The notes: generated by a model from the letters alone, not told the origin. A DNA stretch of 64,000 nucleotides from Kitasatospora kifunensis (GCF_014203855.1 NZ_JACHJV010000001.1:4402001-4466000); one strand, 5' to 3'; numbered from the stretch's first letter, positions 34,351 through 44,587 are shown. Program-made: numbers and translations.

Positions 34351-34409
34351 AAAAGAATCATGGGCGGCCCCGAAAACCTTGGGTTTTCGGGGCCGCCCAT
34401 GATTCTTTT
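34351..34409. terminator. Perfect 28-bp hairpin
   Basis: The arm 34351-34378 (AAAAGAATCATGGGCGGCCC…) pairs perfectly with 34382-34409 over a 3-base loop. It begins with A and ends with T residues, so it can terminate in both directions. It separates the bldG unit from hppA. The whole gap 34104-34569 otherwise holds only the tandem repeat and the hppA promoter region. Confidence 0.92.
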
Positions 34410-34569
34410 CCTTCTCTGCTGCACGCGGTCTATATCAATCCCGCGTTGATTCCTACACTCGCTCCTGGATATCCGGTCGGACCGAGGAATCCGGTCCGGT
34501 CGCCTGTGCCACCAGAGCCACGTGCGCGCCGTCCGGACAGTTCGGCGTGCCGGTTTTCGGGGAGGACGC

Positions 34570-37101
34570 ATGGCGGGAATCACGATCATCGCGACTGCTT
34601 CAGGCGCTTTCAGCGCACTCACCTCTGTTCCAGCCACTCCAGTTCCAGGCCTCTCGTCGCCAGCCTCGCACGCGCTTTCAGCCTCGTCCGCGCCGCTGGC
34701 CACGGTTGCCGCGGGAGCACCGGTGCGACCGCGAATCTTGGACGTTCTGGCCGACGGATCGTCGGGCAACGCGGTACTCACCGGCGGCAACCGGCTGGTG
34801 GTGGTGATCATCGGTCTGATCGCCCTCGCCGCCCTCGGGGTCGCCGTCCTGTTGGTCCGTCAGGTACTCGCGGCGGATGCCGGGACGCCGGTCATGCGGC
34901 GGATCGCGGGAGCCGTCCAGGAGGGGGCGAACGCCTACCTGGCACGGCAGTTCCGCACCCTGTCGGTCTTCGCGGCGGGCGCCTTCTTCCTGCTGATGCT
35001 GCTGCCGGCGGACAACTGGTCGCAGCGGCTCGGCCGTTCGATCTTCTTCCTGGTCGGCGCCGTCTTCTCGGCGGCCACCGGCTACCTGGGCATGTGGTTG
35101 GCCGTGCGGGCCAACGTCCGGGTGGCCGCGGTGGCCAGGGGAGTGACGGCCGGCCAGGAGCGACCGGCGCAGCACCGGGCGATGCGGATCGCGTTCCGCA
35201 CCGGCGGCGTGGTCGGCATGTGCACGGTGGGGCTCGGCCTGTTCGGTGCGGCCGTGGTGGTGTTGATCTACCAGGCCGACGCGGCCCGGGTCCTGGAGGG
35301 CTTCGGCTTCGGTGCCGCACTGCTCGCGATGTTCATGCGGGTCGGCGGCGGGATCTTCACCAAGGCGGCGGACGTCGGCGCCGACCTCGTCGGCAAGGTC
35401 GAGCAGGGCATCCCGGAGGATGACCCGCGCAACGCCGCCACCATCGCGGACAACGTCGGGGACAACGTGGGCGACTGCGCGGGCATGGCGGCGGACCTCT
35501 TCGAGTCCTACGCGGTGACCCTGGTGGCGGCGCTGATCCTGGGCCGGGCGGTCTTCGGTGACACCGGTCTGGTGCTGCCGTTGATCGTCCCGGCGATCGG
35601 CGTGGTCACCGCGGTGCTCGGCATCGTGGCTGTCGCACCGCGCGAGCGCGACCGCAGCGGGATGGCCGCGATCAACCGGGGCTTCTTCCTCTCCGCGGCG
35701 GTCTCGCTGCTGCTGGTGCTCGGCGCGGTCTACCTGGTGCTGCCGTCCAGCTTCGCGGCCCTGCACCACGTGCCGGACGCCATCCGCGGCCACCACGGTG
35801 ATCCGCGGCTGTTCGCGCTGGCCGCGGTGGTGATCGGGATCGTGCTGGCGGTGGTGATCCAGCAGTTGACCGGGTACTTCACCGAGACCAGCCGCCGACC
35901 GGTGCGCGACGTCGGCCGCAGCTCGCTGACCGGTGCGGCCACCGTGGTGCTCTCGGGCGTCTCGCTCGGCCTGGAGTCGGCGGTGTACTCGGCGGTGGTG
36001 ATCGGCGCGGCGGTCTACGGGGCGTACCTGTTGGCGGGCGGCTCGATCGTGCTGGCGCTCTTCGCGGTCGCGCTGGCCGGCACCGGCCTGCTGACCACGG
36101 TCGGCGTGATCGTGGCGATGGACACCTTCGGCCCGGTCTCCGACAACGCCCAGGGCATCGCCGAGATGTCCGGCGAGGTGGAGGGCGCCGGCGCCCGGGT
36201 GCTGACCGAGCTGGACGCGGTCGGCAACACCACCAAGGCGATCACCAAGGGCATCGCGATCGCCACGGCGGTGCTCGCCGCCACGGCGCTCTTCGGCTCC
36301 TTCACCGACGCGATCAACGAGGCCGTCGCCAAGGCCGGCGGCAGCGCGGTGATCGGCAGTCCGGCGGGGCTGAGCCTGGACATCTCGCAGCCAAACAACC
36401 TGGTTGGCCTGCTGCTGGGCGCGGCGGTGGTCTTCCTCTTCTCCGGACTGGCCGTCAACGCGGTCTCCCGGTCGGCTGGTTCGGTGGTCTTCGAGGTGCG
36501 GCGCCAGTTCCGCGAGCACCCGGGGATCATGGACGGCAGCGAGACCCCGGAGTACGGCAAGGTGGTCGACATCTGCACCAGGGACGCGCTGCGCGAGCTG
36601 GCCACTCCTGGTCTGCTGGCCGTGCTCGCGCCGATCGCGGTGGGCTTCGGCCTGGGTGTCGGGGCGCTCGGCTCCTACCTGGCGGGCGCGATCGGGGCGG
36701 GCACCCTGATGGCGGTCTTCCTGGCCAACTCCGGTGGTGCCTGGGACAACGCCAAGAAGTTGGTGGAGGACGGCGCGCACGGTGGCAAGGGCAGTGAGGC
36801 GCACGCCGCGACGGTGATCGGCGACACGGTCGGCGACCCGTTCAAGGACACCGCAGGACCGGCGATCAACCCGCTGCTCAAGGTGATGAACCTGGTGTCG
36901 CTGCTGATCGCGCCCGCCGTGGTGCGGTTCAGCTACGGCGCGCACGCGAGCGCGGGCCTGCGCGGGCTGGTCGCGGCGGCAGCGGTGCTGGTGGTGGTCG
37001 GCGCGGTGTACGTCTCCAAGCGCCGGACGGTGGACGTCGCGGGCGACACGGACACCTCACCGGCCGTCGGGGACGGGGTGGTGGCCCCGGCCGGCGGCTG
37101 A
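34570..37101 (+). CDS. hppA: Proton-translocating pyrophosphatase
   Basis: This is a polytopic membrane enzyme (843 aa, about 16 hydrophobic segments) that hydrolyses pyrophosphate to pump H+. The catalytic motif is VGADLVGKVEQGIPEDDPRN. GNTTKAITKG contains the Lys/Thr pair that marks the K+-independent subfamily. Conserved late motifs are NSGGAWDNAKK and GDTVGDPFKDTAGP. The N-terminus is longer than in most relatives by a Ser/Ala/Pro-rich stretch of about 55 residues. ATG 34570 has GGAGG upstream. Confidence 0.95.
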   Translation: MAGITIIATASGAFSALTSVPATPVPGLSSPASHALSASSAPLATVAAGAPVRPRILDVLADGSSGNAVLTGGNRLVVVIIGLIALAALGVAVLLVRQVLAADAGTPVMRRIAGAVQEGANAYLARQFRTLSVFAAGAFFLLMLLPADNWSQRLGRSIFFLVGAVFSAATGYLGMWLAVRANVRVAAVARGVTAGQERPAQHRAMRIAFRTGGVVGMCTVGLGLFGAAVVVLIYQADAARVLEGFGFGAALLAMFMRVGGGIFTKAADVGADLVGKVEQGIPEDDPRNAATIADNVGDNVGDCAGMAADLFESYAVTLVAALILGRAVFGDTGLVLPLIVPAIGVVTAVLGIVAVAPRERDRSGMAAINRGFFLSAAVSLLLVLGAVYLVLPSSFAALHHVPDAIRGHHGDPRLFALAAVVIGIVLAVVIQQLTGYFTETSRRPVRDVGRSSLTGAATVVLSGVSLGLESAVYSAVVIGAAVYGAYLLAGGSIVLALFAVALAGTGLLTTVGVIVAMDTFGPVSDNAQGIAEMSGEVEGAGARVLTELDAVGNTTKAITKGIAIATAVLAATALFGSFTDAINEAVAKAGGSAVIGSPAGLSLDISQPNNLVGLLLGAAVVFLFSGLAVNAVSRSAGSVVFEVRRQFREHPGIMDGSETPEYGKVVDICTRDALRELATPGLLAVLAPIAVGFGLGVGALGSYLAGAIGAGTLMAVFLANSGGAWDNAKKLVEDGAHGGKGSEAHAATVIGDTVGDPFKDTAGPAINPLLKVMNLVSLLIAPAVVRFSYGAHASAGLRGLVAAAAVLVVVGAVYVSKRRTVDVAGDTDTSPAVGDGVVAPAGG

Positions 37102-37229
37102 GCGGAACGGCGCGCGCCCGGTCCGGCACCGGGGCGGGGACGGAACCGGGACAGCCGTCCCGACCGTCCCCGTCCGGGTGTCGGGTAGGTTCACCCGGAC
37201 GGATCGGGACTGGACTGAAGGGCTCCCAG

Positions 37230-38135
37230 GTGGAGAAGCGAGTGCTGGCGAACGGGCGTGCCCAGGCGGCGGGACAAGGCGGCGGTGCACAGTTGCGCAC
37301 GGGTGGATCGGCCCGCCGCCTGCTGACCCTGCCACTGCTCGGGGCACTGCTCGCCACCGGCGCGGCGGCCTGCTCCAGCGACAACAGCGGGCAGCTGAAC
37401 AGCTGGGCCAAGCAGGTCTGCGACGGGCTGCGGGACCCGGTGACCCAGTCGCAGAACGCGTTGAACGACACCGGGCAGGTCAAGCAGGGCGAGGCGCCGG
37501 CCGACCTGCAGAAGCGGCTGGCGGCCGACCTGGGTGCCCTGGGCACGGCCAACCAGCAGATCGCCGACGCGATCGACAAGGCGGGCGCCCCCAAGATCGA
37601 CAACGGCGCCGGTGTGCAGAAGGACGCCGTGACCGAGCTGCGGCAGGCGGCACAGGGGTACCAGGACGTCCAGAAGAAGCTGGCCGGGCTGTCGACGGAC
37701 GATCAGGCGAAGTTCGCCGACGGGCTGAAGAGCATCGGCGACCAGGTGCAGCAGCTGTCGAAGCTCTCCACCGTGGCGCTGGGGAAGGTGCAGACCGGCG
37801 ACCTGGGGAAGGCCATCGCCAAGCAGCCCGGCTGCAAGAGCCAGGGGACCTCGACGGCGGGCGCCGGTACGGGTTCGAACCCGAGCGCCGGTACGTCGGG
37901 CAGCCCGGGCGCCGCGGGCAGCCCGAGCGGGTCGTCGAGCCCGGGCGGGTCGTCGAGCCCGAGCGGGTCGGCCAGTCCGGCAGGCTCGCCGAGTCCGGCG
38001 GGCTCGCCCAGCGCGGGCGGGTCGGCCTCGCCGTCCGGAGCCGCGTCGGGCAGCCCGGACGCGTCCGGGAGCCCAGCGGCCTCCGGTAGCCCGTCCAGCG
38101 GGGGCAGCCCGTCCGGGAGCGCCTCGCCGCACTGA
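37230..38135 (+). CDS. Lipoprotein with Ser/Pro/Gly-rich low-complexity tail
   Basis: This 301-aa protein has a basic N-terminus, a hydrophobic segment (LLTLPLLGALLATGAAAC) and lipobox Cys about residue 48, so it is probably anchored to the membrane outside the cell. A helical domain (residues ~55-205) follows and includes KQVCDGLRDPVTQ and KQPGCK. The last ~95 residues are GSPS-type repeats (GSSSPGGSSSPSGSASP). I recognise no function. It lies directly downstream of hppA. Confidence 0.75.
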   Translation: MEKRVLANGRAQAAGQGGGAQLRTGGSARRLLTLPLLGALLATGAAACSSDNSGQLNSWAKQVCDGLRDPVTQSQNALNDTGQVKQGEAPADLQKRLAADLGALGTANQQIADAIDKAGAPKIDNGAGVQKDAVTELRQAAQGYQDVQKKLAGLSTDDQAKFADGLKSIGDQVQQLSKLSTVALGKVQTGDLGKAIAKQPGCKSQGTSTAGAGTGSNPSAGTSGSPGAAGSPSGSSSPGGSSSPSGSASPAGSPSPAGSPSAGGSASPSGAASGSPDASGSPAASGSPSSGGSPSGSASPH

Positions 38136-38212
38136 GCCGCTGGGCGCGCCCTGACGGCAGGTCAGTGCGTGCCCAGGTCGGCCGCTCGGCCCGGGGGCGG
38201 GACAATGGTGGG

Positions 38213-39766
38213 GTGACCAAGCTCCCCAATCCCGACCCCGCCCACCTCGCCCGTCTGCGTGAGGCGCTGCTCGCCGCCTCGTACACCGCCGACGGCTGCC
38301 TCGACCTGCTCGGCCCCACTGGCTACGCCGCGCTGGCCCGCAGCGAGGCGGTGCCGGCGCTGCGCGCGACCAGGGGCGGCACGCCGCTGGAGACCCTGGT
38401 CCGGCTCTTCCTGCTGCAGCAGCCCGTCCGTTACGCCGCCGCGGCCGCCGCGCTGCCGGTCGAGGAGTGCCTGGCGGACGGCTGGCTGGAGCGCTCCGCC
38501 GATGACGCCGAGCAACTGCGGGCCACCGTGGACGTCCGTCCCTACGCCAACGAGGTGGCGGGGCTGGAGAGCTCGGATGCCTGGGTGGTCTCCGACCTCG
38601 GCTGCGCGGTCGGCGGCGCCGGCGGGATCGGTTCGGGCGGTAGCGCGGCCGGTGTGGCCCGGCGCGAGCTGGTGCTCGGGGTCGGCGGCGCCTCCACGAC
38701 GCTGGCCGGCCTGGCGGTGCGCCGACCGGTGCGCGCCGCGCTCGACCTCGGCGCCGGCTCGGGAGTGCAGGCGCTGCACGCGGCCCGGCACGCCCAGCGG
38801 GTGACCGCCACCGACCTCAACCCCCGCGCGCTGGCCTTCTCCCGGCTCACCCTGGCGCTGTCCGGCTTCGAGAACACCGACACCGCCCAGGGCAGCCTCT
38901 TCGAGCCGGTCGGCGACCGGCGCTTCGACCTGATCGTCTCCAACCCGCCCTTCGTGATCTCGCCCGGCAGCCGGTTCGTCTACCGGGACGGCGGCATGGC
39001 CGGCGACGAGCTGTGCCGCTCCCTGGTCCGCGGCGCCGCCGCGCACCTGGAGCCCGGCGGCTACTGCCAGCTGCTGGCCAACTGGCAGCACGTCAAGGGC
39101 GAGGACTGGCACGACCGGCTGGCCGGCTGGGTGGCCGGTACCGGGCTGGACGCCTGGGTGGTGCAGCGCGAGGTGCAGGACGTGGCCCAGTACGCCGAGC
39201 TGTGGCTGCGCGACGGCGGCGACCACCTGGCGCCCCGCTCCGTCTACGAGGAGCGGTACAACGAGTGGTTGGACGCCTTCGAGGCCGCGAAGGTCGAGGG
39301 CATCGGTTTCGGTTGGATCACCCTGCGGGCCTCGGGCGCGGACCGGCCCGCGGTGCGGATCGAGGAGTGGCCGCACCCGGTCGAGCAGCCGCTGGGCCCG
39401 CACATCGAGCAGTGGTTCGCCCGGCAGGACTTCCTGCGGGCGCACGACGACGCCGCGCTGCTCACCGCCCGTTACCTGCTGGCCGACGAGGTGGTGCAGG
39501 AGCAGGTCGGTGCCCCGGGGGCCGAGGACCCGGAGCACGTGGTCCTGCGGCACAACCGGGGCATGCGGCGCGCCACCAAGGTGGACACGGTGGGTGCCGG
39601 TTTCGCCGGCGTCTGCGACGGCACGCTGACGGCCGGGGAGATCCTGGACGCGATCGCGCGGCTGCTCGGCGAGGACCCGGTGGGGCTGCGGGATCGGGCA
39701 CCGGAGTCGCTGCGGCTGCTGGTCGAGCAGGGCTTCGTCGAGCCGGCCGCACTGCGCGGTGACTGA
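38213..39766 (+). CDS. Class I SAM-dependent methyltransferase
   Basis: This 517-aa protein contains the AdoMet-binding motif LDLGAGSGVQALH and the catalytic-type motif IVSNPPFVISPGS (NPPF, as in N6-adenine and protein-Gln/rRNA methyltransferases). An N-terminal helical/winged region of about 180 residues precedes them. The substrate is not known; rRNA or protein is likely. The start GTG 38213 gives N-terminus TKLPNPDPAHLARLR, and an ANNNT-type -10 (38201-38206) 6 bases upstream suggests leaderless expression. It converges on the 39795 lipoprotein with a 28-base gap. Confidence 0.85.
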   Translation: MTKLPNPDPAHLARLREALLAASYTADGCLDLLGPTGYAALARSEAVPALRATRGGTPLETLVRLFLLQQPVRYAAAAAALPVEECLADGWLERSADDAEQLRATVDVRPYANEVAGLESSDAWVVSDLGCAVGGAGGIGSGGSAAGVARRELVLGVGGASTTLAGLAVRRPVRAALDLGAGSGVQALHAARHAQRVTATDLNPRALAFSRLTLALSGFENTDTAQGSLFEPVGDRRFDLIVSNPPFVISPGSRFVYRDGGMAGDELCRSLVRGAAAHLEPGGYCQLLANWQHVKGEDWHDRLAGWVAGTGLDAWVVQREVQDVAQYAELWLRDGGDHLAPRSVYEERYNEWLDAFEAAKVEGIGFGWITLRASGADRPAVRIEEWPHPVEQPLGPHIEQWFARQDFLRAHDDAALLTARYLLADEVVQEQVGAPGAEDPEHVVLRHNRGMRRATKVDTVGAGFAGVCDGTLTAGEILDAIARLLGEDPVGLRDRAPESLRLLVEQGFVEPAALRGD

Positions 39767-39794
39767 GCTGATGATCAGTCAACAAGGCTGACGG

Positions 39795-40415
39795 TTACGG
39801 GCGGTAGGCCTCGGTGATGCTGGTGATCACGTTCTTGCTGTCCGCCGTGATCACGTACTGGTTCCCGTAGCAGAAGTGCGGCGGCTGCACGGCCGACTTG
39901 TTGTGCAGGCAGTCGTCCAGGTGCTTCATGAAGGTGTTCAGGTCGACCGTCTGAGGCTGCGCCGAGGACAGTATCGTGGTCTTGACGTCGTTACTGAAGG
40001 TGAACACCGTGGGGTCGCCGTAGCTCTCGAAGACCCCGCCGTCGTCGGCGATGTCGTTGCAGACGAACTTGGTCGACTTGGCCCGCATCCAGATGTGGGT
40101 CGCGTAGCCGTCGTCGGTGGCCTCGACCATCCGGCCGGAGATGGGTTCGTTCGGGTTGCAGCCGGCCGTCGGCGAGGCGGTACCACCCGTGCCGCCGCTG
40201 GGCTTGGCGCCGCTGGGCCGAGCCGGGGCGCTGGGCCGAGTGCTGGGCTTGGCGCTGGGCACCGCCGTGTCGGTCGGCTTGGCGGCCGCGGGAGCGCTGG
40301 CGACGGCGCTGGTTGCGGGCGCGGTCGACGCGGTCGTCTCGTCCGGCCCGCAGGCCGTCAGGGTGAGCGCGGCGGCGGCCAGGACGACGGCGGCGCAGGT
40401 GCGGTGGGCCTTCAT
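39795..40415 (-). CDS. Putative lipoprotein, function unknown
   Basis: This 206-aa protein has a lipobox LTLTAC at residue 22, followed by a Pro/Ala/Lys-rich linker up to residue ~85. The C-terminal domain is 120 residues and has conserved Cys residues (GCNPNE, FVCNDI, DDCLHN, HFCYGN). Four paired Cys suggest two disulfides, which fits an extracellular domain. No known family recognised. Confidence 0.75.
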   Translation of the reverse strand: MKAHRTCAAVVLAAAALTLTACGPDETTASTAPATSAVASAPAAAKPTDTAVPSAKPSTRPSAPARPSGAKPSGGTGGTASPTAGCNPNEPISGRMVEATDDGYATHIWMRAKSTKFVCNDIADDGGVFESYGDPTVFTFSNDVKTTILSSAQPQTVDLNTFMKHLDDCLHNKSAVQPPHFCYGNQYVITADSKNVITSITEAYRP

Positions 40416-40700
40416 GGTGTTCCCCCGATGGATTCAGTCCGTGGCGACGGGCGGTGACGCCCCGTCATCTGTCACACGGTGGCGGGCCGGTGGCGGGTTT
40501 CCCCTGTTGCGGTCTTGTGACAGCCGTTCACCGATCCGTGACCTGGACTTTGCCCGAGGTACGACGGCTGTCGGCATGGGGTTGTCCCCCGGCTGCCACG
40601 TTCAGCGGGTGGGGCGCAGTGGCCGGGGCGCAGCGGACAGTTGCCAACAGAGCGTGGCCGGGCGGGGCAGGCCGACGGCCCGGGGGAGCAGGGGGATCAG

Positions 40701-41177
40701 GTGGAGACGCCGACGATGGTGGTGGCGGGGGGCGTACTCGCGCTCTTCGGAGGCGCACTGTTGTTCTGGTGCGCGGCCGAGCTGCGCCTTCGCCACCGCC
40801 TGCGCCGGCACGGCGTCCCGGTGACCGCCCAGGTGATCCCGGACCCCGCCGCCGCCCAGGCGCTCGACCCGGCGCCGCTGCTCGCCTACGCCACCCTGCC
40901 CACGGTGGGCCTGACGGCGGACTCCGACCGGGTCGGCCGGGCCGACCCGGTCGCGGTGCTCGCCCGCCCGCGCGGCAGCACGCCGCTGCGCCGTCCCGCC
41001 CAGCCGGCTCCCGGCACCTCGGTCCGGGTCTCCTACGACCCGCGCGAACCGGCCAGGGTGGTGCTCACGGGAAGGGGCATCGCCGCCTCGCTGCCGATGG
41101 ACGTGTTCTGGATTCTGCTCGGCACGAGCAGCCTGGCCGGCGGACTGAGTCTGCTGGCCTCCGTCCTGGTGCGCTGA
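40701..41177 (+). CDS. Membrane protein with DUF3592-like domain
   Basis: This 158-aa protein has an N-terminal hydrophobic helix (VVAGGVLALFGGALLFW), a periplasmic/extracellular middle with the DUF3592-like VRVSYDPREPARVVL, and a C-terminal hydrophobic helix (WILLGTSSLAGGLSLLASVL). GTG 40701 has GGGGGA upstream; longer frames lack this. A perfect terminator follows. Function unknown. Confidence 0.65.
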   Translation: METPTMVVAGGVLALFGGALLFWCAAELRLRHRLRRHGVPVTAQVIPDPAAAQALDPAPLLAYATLPTVGLTADSDRVGRADPVAVLARPRGSTPLRRPAQPAPGTSVRVSYDPREPARVVLTGRGIAASLPMDVFWILLGTSSLAGGLSLLASVLVR

Positions 41178-41556
41178 CCGATGCGCTGACCGCCGCTCGC
41201 CGCCCGCTGACCGGCTCCCGACCCGGAACGCCGGGCCCGGCCGGGCCCGGCGTTCCGGGGCTGCGACACCCCGCCGGAGATAACAGCGGGGCGCGAATGT
41301 GCATCATCGGGTTACCGTTCGAGTGGCGTCGGTCGGCCTTGCCGGTGAAAAAGCGGGATCCGTCCGTTTGACAAGGGTGACCAGGGTACGGTCACACTCC
41401 GCTGGTGGGGTCGTCGCGATGCGGCAACCCCAGGCGGTGGTGTGTCGGGCGGCCAAGAGCCCGCGCTGCCCTCGGGGCCGGTCCTGTGACCGGCCGCTGA
41501 CCGGGGGCCAGCCGTCGGCCAGCACACCAGGAAACGACCGGGAGAGAAGAGCGAAG
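41178..41556. promoter_or_regulatory. topA upstream region
   Basis: This 379-base gap contains the terminator at 41222-41259 and the promoter region of topA. A TTGACA hexamer at 41368-41373 is a good -35 match, but the best -10 candidates are off the ideal spacing. In Streptomyces, topA transcription responds to supercoiling. Upstream frames extending the topA ORF lack ribosome-binding sites. Confidence 0.4.
41222..41259 (+). terminator. Perfect 19-bp palindromic hairpin
   Basis: 41222-41240 (CCCGGAACGCCGGGCCCGG) is directly followed by its complement 41241-41259. It lies 44 bases after the DUF3592 gene stop. Confidence 0.8.
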
Positions 41557-44427
41557 GTGTCCCCGAGCAGCGAGACCGCGCGCAACGGCAAGCGACTCGT
41601 CATTGTCGAGTCGCCGGCCAAGGCGAAGACGATCAAGGGCTACCTCGGCCCCGGCTACATCGTCGAGGCGAGCGTCGGGCACATCCGCGACCTGCCTGGG
41701 ACGGCCGCCGAGGTGCCCGACCAGTACACCGGCGAGGTGCGCCGGCTCGGAGTCGACGTCGACCACGACTTCGCCCCCATCTATGTGGTGAACGCGGACA
41801 AGAAGTCGCAGGTCTCCAAGCTCAAGGCGCTGCTCAAGGAGTCCGACGAACTCTTCCTGGCCACCGATGAGGACCGCGAGGGCGAGGCGATCGCCTGGCA
41901 CCTGCAGGAGGTGCTCAAGCCCAAGGTCCCGGTCAAGCGGATGGTCTTCCACGAGATCACCAAGGACGCCATCCAGCAGGCCGTGGCCAACCCGCGCGAG
42001 CTGAACCAGCGGCTGGTCGACGCCCAGGAGACCCGGCGCATCCTCGACCGCCTCTACGGCTACGAGGTCTCGCCGGTGCTCTGGAAGAAGGTCATGCCGA
42101 AGCTCTCGGCCGGCCGGGTCCAGTCGGTGGCCACCCGCCTGGTGGTCGAGCGCGAGCGGGAGCGGATCGCCTTCACCTCCGCCTCCTACTGGGACCTGGT
42201 CGCCACCTTCGGCACCGGCCGCACCGCGGCGGACGCCGCCAACCCGGAGAGCTTCGGCGCCCGGCTGGCCACGGTGGACGGCAAGCGGATCGCCAGCGGC
42301 CGCGACTTCGGCCCGGACGGCCGGATCAAGACCGCCAACACCATGCACCTGGACGAGCAGGCCGCCCGCGCGCTGGCCGCCGCCCTGGAGCAGACCGCGT
42401 TCAGCGTGCGCAGCGTCGAGTCCAAGCCCTACCGCCGCTCGCCCTACGCGCCGTTCCGCACCACCACGCTGCAGCAGGAGGCCAGCCGCAAGCTGGGCTT
42501 CGGCGCCAAGCGGACCATGCAGGTGGCCCAGAAGCTGTACGAGAACGGCTTCATCACCTACATGCGCACCGACTCCACCACCCTCTCGGAGACCGCGGTG
42601 GCGGCCGCTCGGGCCCAGGTCACCCAGCTCTACGGGGCCGACTACCTGCCGGACGCGCCGCGCACCTACGCCAGCAAGGTCAAGAACGCCCAGGAGGCGC
42701 ACGAGGCGATCCGCCCCTCCGGCGACCGCTTCCGCACCCCGGCCGAGACCGCTCTGGGCGGTGACGAGTTCCGGCTCTACGAGCTGATCTGGATGCGCAC
42801 CGTCGCCTCCCAGATGAAGGACGCCGTCGGGCAGTCCGTGACGGTCAAGGTCGGCGGCCTGTCGGCCGACCGCCGGGACGTCGAGTTCTCCGCCTCCGGC
42901 AAGATCATCACCTTCCACGGCTTCCTCAAGGCCTACGTGGAGGGCGCCGACGACCCGAACGCCGAGCTGGACGACCGCGAGCGCCGACTGCCGCAGGTGA
43001 CCGAGGGCGACCCGCTGGCCGCCGAGCAGCTCACCCCCGAGGGTCACAGCACCAAGCCGCCGGCCCGCTTCACCGAGGCCTCGCTGGTCAAGGAGCTGGA
43101 GGACCGCGAGATCGGCCGGCCCTCGACCTACGCCTCGATCATCGACACGATCATCAACCGCAAGTACGTCTTCAAGAAGGGGACGGCGCTGGTGCCGTCC
43201 TTCCTCTCGTTCGCCGTGGTCAACCTGCTGGAGAAGCACTTCGGCCGGCTGGTCGACTACGACTTCACCGCGAAGATGGAGGACGACCTCGACCGGATCG
43301 CCAACGGTGAGGCGCAGTCCGTGCCGTGGCTCAAGCGGTTCTACTTCGGCGAGGGCGATGGCCACGCGGTCGGCGGCGCGGCGGAGGCCGGCAACGGCGA
43401 CGGCGACCACCTGGGCGGCCTGAAGGAACTGGTCACCGACCTCGGCGCGATCGACGCCCGGGAGATCAGCTCGTTCCCGCTCAGCGACGAGATCACGCTG
43501 CGGGTCGGCCGGTACGGGCCGTACGTCGAGAAGGCTTCGAAGGAGGCCGATCAGCCCGGGCAGCGGGCCGACATCCCGGACGAGCTGCCGCCGGACGAGC
43601 TGACCGTCGAGCTGGCCGAGGAGCTGCTGGCCAAGCCGAGCGGCGACTTCGAGCTGGGCACCGACCCGGTCAGCGGCAACCCGCTGATCGCCAAGGACGG
43701 CCGGTACGGCCCGTACGTGACCGAGGTGCTGCCCGAGGGCACGCCCAAGACCGGCAAGAACGCGGTCAAGCCGCGCACCGCCTCGCTCTTCAAGACGATG
43801 TCGCTGGAGACGGTCACGCTCGAGGACGCGCTGCGGCTGCTCTCGCTGCCGCGCGTGGTCGGCGCCGACGCCGAGGGCGTGGAGATCACCGCGCAGAACG
43901 GCCGGTACGGTCCGTACCTCAAGAAGGGCACCGACTCCCGCTCGCTGACCAGTGAGGACCAGCTCTTCACGGTCACCCTGGAGGAGGCGCTGGCGATCTA
44001 CGCCCAGCCCAAGCAGCGCGGCCGGGCCGCCGCCGCGCCGCCGCTCAAGGAGCTGGGCACCGACCCGGTCAGCGAGCGCCCGGTGGTGGTCAAGGACGGC
44101 CGGTTCGGGCCGTACGTGACCGATGGTGAGACCAACGCCACGCTCCGCAAGGATGATGACGTGGAGACCATCACGCCCGAGCGCGGCTACGAGCTGCTCG
44201 CCGAGAAGCGGGCCCGGGGGCCGGTGAAGAAGGTGGCGAAAAAGGCTCCGGCCAAGAAGGCGACCGCCACCAAGACCGCCACCAAGACCGCCGCGAAGAA
44301 GACGGCGGCGAAGAAGACCGTTGCGAAGAAGACGGCGACCGCCAAGACCGCGGCCAAGAAGACGGTCGCCAAGAAGACCGTGGCCAAGAAGTCGGCAGCC
44401 GTCGCCGACTCCGGTGACGAGGGCTGA
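41557..44427 (+). CDS. topA: DNA topoisomerase I
   Basis: This 956-aa type IA topoisomerase relaxes negative supercoils. The TOPRIM domain begins LVIVESPAKAKTIK, with LATDEDREGE carrying the acidic metal-binding residues. The catalytic Tyr335 is in ITYMRTDST. The C-terminal region consists of repeated topoisomerase C-domains (RYGPYV in several copies) and a Lys/Ala-rich tail (AKK-type repeats) that in Streptomyces aids processivity; zinc fingers are absent. GTG 41557 is the best start by homology, with GGGAG about 12 bases upstream. A strong hairpin follows. Confidence 0.96.
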   Translation: MSPSSETARNGKRLVIVESPAKAKTIKGYLGPGYIVEASVGHIRDLPGTAAEVPDQYTGEVRRLGVDVDHDFAPIYVVNADKKSQVSKLKALLKESDELFLATDEDREGEAIAWHLQEVLKPKVPVKRMVFHEITKDAIQQAVANPRELNQRLVDAQETRRILDRLYGYEVSPVLWKKVMPKLSAGRVQSVATRLVVERERERIAFTSASYWDLVATFGTGRTAADAANPESFGARLATVDGKRIASGRDFGPDGRIKTANTMHLDEQAARALAAALEQTAFSVRSVESKPYRRSPYAPFRTTTLQQEASRKLGFGAKRTMQVAQKLYENGFITYMRTDSTTLSETAVAAARAQVTQLYGADYLPDAPRTYASKVKNAQEAHEAIRPSGDRFRTPAETALGGDEFRLYELIWMRTVASQMKDAVGQSVTVKVGGLSADRRDVEFSASGKIITFHGFLKAYVEGADDPNAELDDRERRLPQVTEGDPLAAEQLTPEGHSTKPPARFTEASLVKELEDREIGRPSTYASIIDTIINRKYVFKKGTALVPSFLSFAVVNLLEKHFGRLVDYDFTAKMEDDLDRIANGEAQSVPWLKRFYFGEGDGHAVGGAAEAGNGDGDHLGGLKELVTDLGAIDAREISSFPLSDEITLRVGRYGPYVEKASKEADQPGQRADIPDELPPDELTVELAEELLAKPSGDFELGTDPVSGNPLIAKDGRYGPYVTEVLPEGTPKTGKNAVKPRTASLFKTMSLETVTLEDALRLLSLPRVVGADAEGVEITAQNGRYGPYLKKGTDSRSLTSEDQLFTVTLEEALAIYAQPKQRGRAAAAPPLKELGTDPVSERPVVVKDGRFGPYVTDGETNATLRKDDDVETITPERGYELLAEKRARGPVKKVAKKAPAKKATATKTATKTAAKKTAAKKTVAKKTATAKTAAKKTVAKKTVAKKSAAVADSGDEG

Positions 44428-44451
44428 TCCGTCCTCGGGTGCGCCGTCGGC

Positions 44452-44490
44452 GGCCCCGGATCGACCGCGTCGAGCGGTCGGCCCGGGGCC
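44452..44490 (+). terminator. Hairpin after topA
   Basis: The inner arms CGACCGC (44462-44468) and GCGGTCG (44474-44480) pair. The outer arms GGCCCCGG (44452-44459) and CCGGGGCC (44483-44490) also pair, with a small internal mismatch between. It is 25 bases past the topA stop. Confidence 0.75.
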
Positions 44491-44587
44491 GCGCCCGTAG
44501 CCGGGTCGGCCGGGTGGAGTGCGTCACAACCTCGTCATGGCCTGGAGCCGGAACGCCGTGAGCTCTTTTCGGCCAGGCCCCGCCCGC

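Noticed and set aside
34678..36945. 755-aa minus-strand open frame
   Set aside because: It is antisense to hppA and is made of His/Arg/Asp-rich shadow sequence with no domain; hppA is unmistakable on the plus strand.
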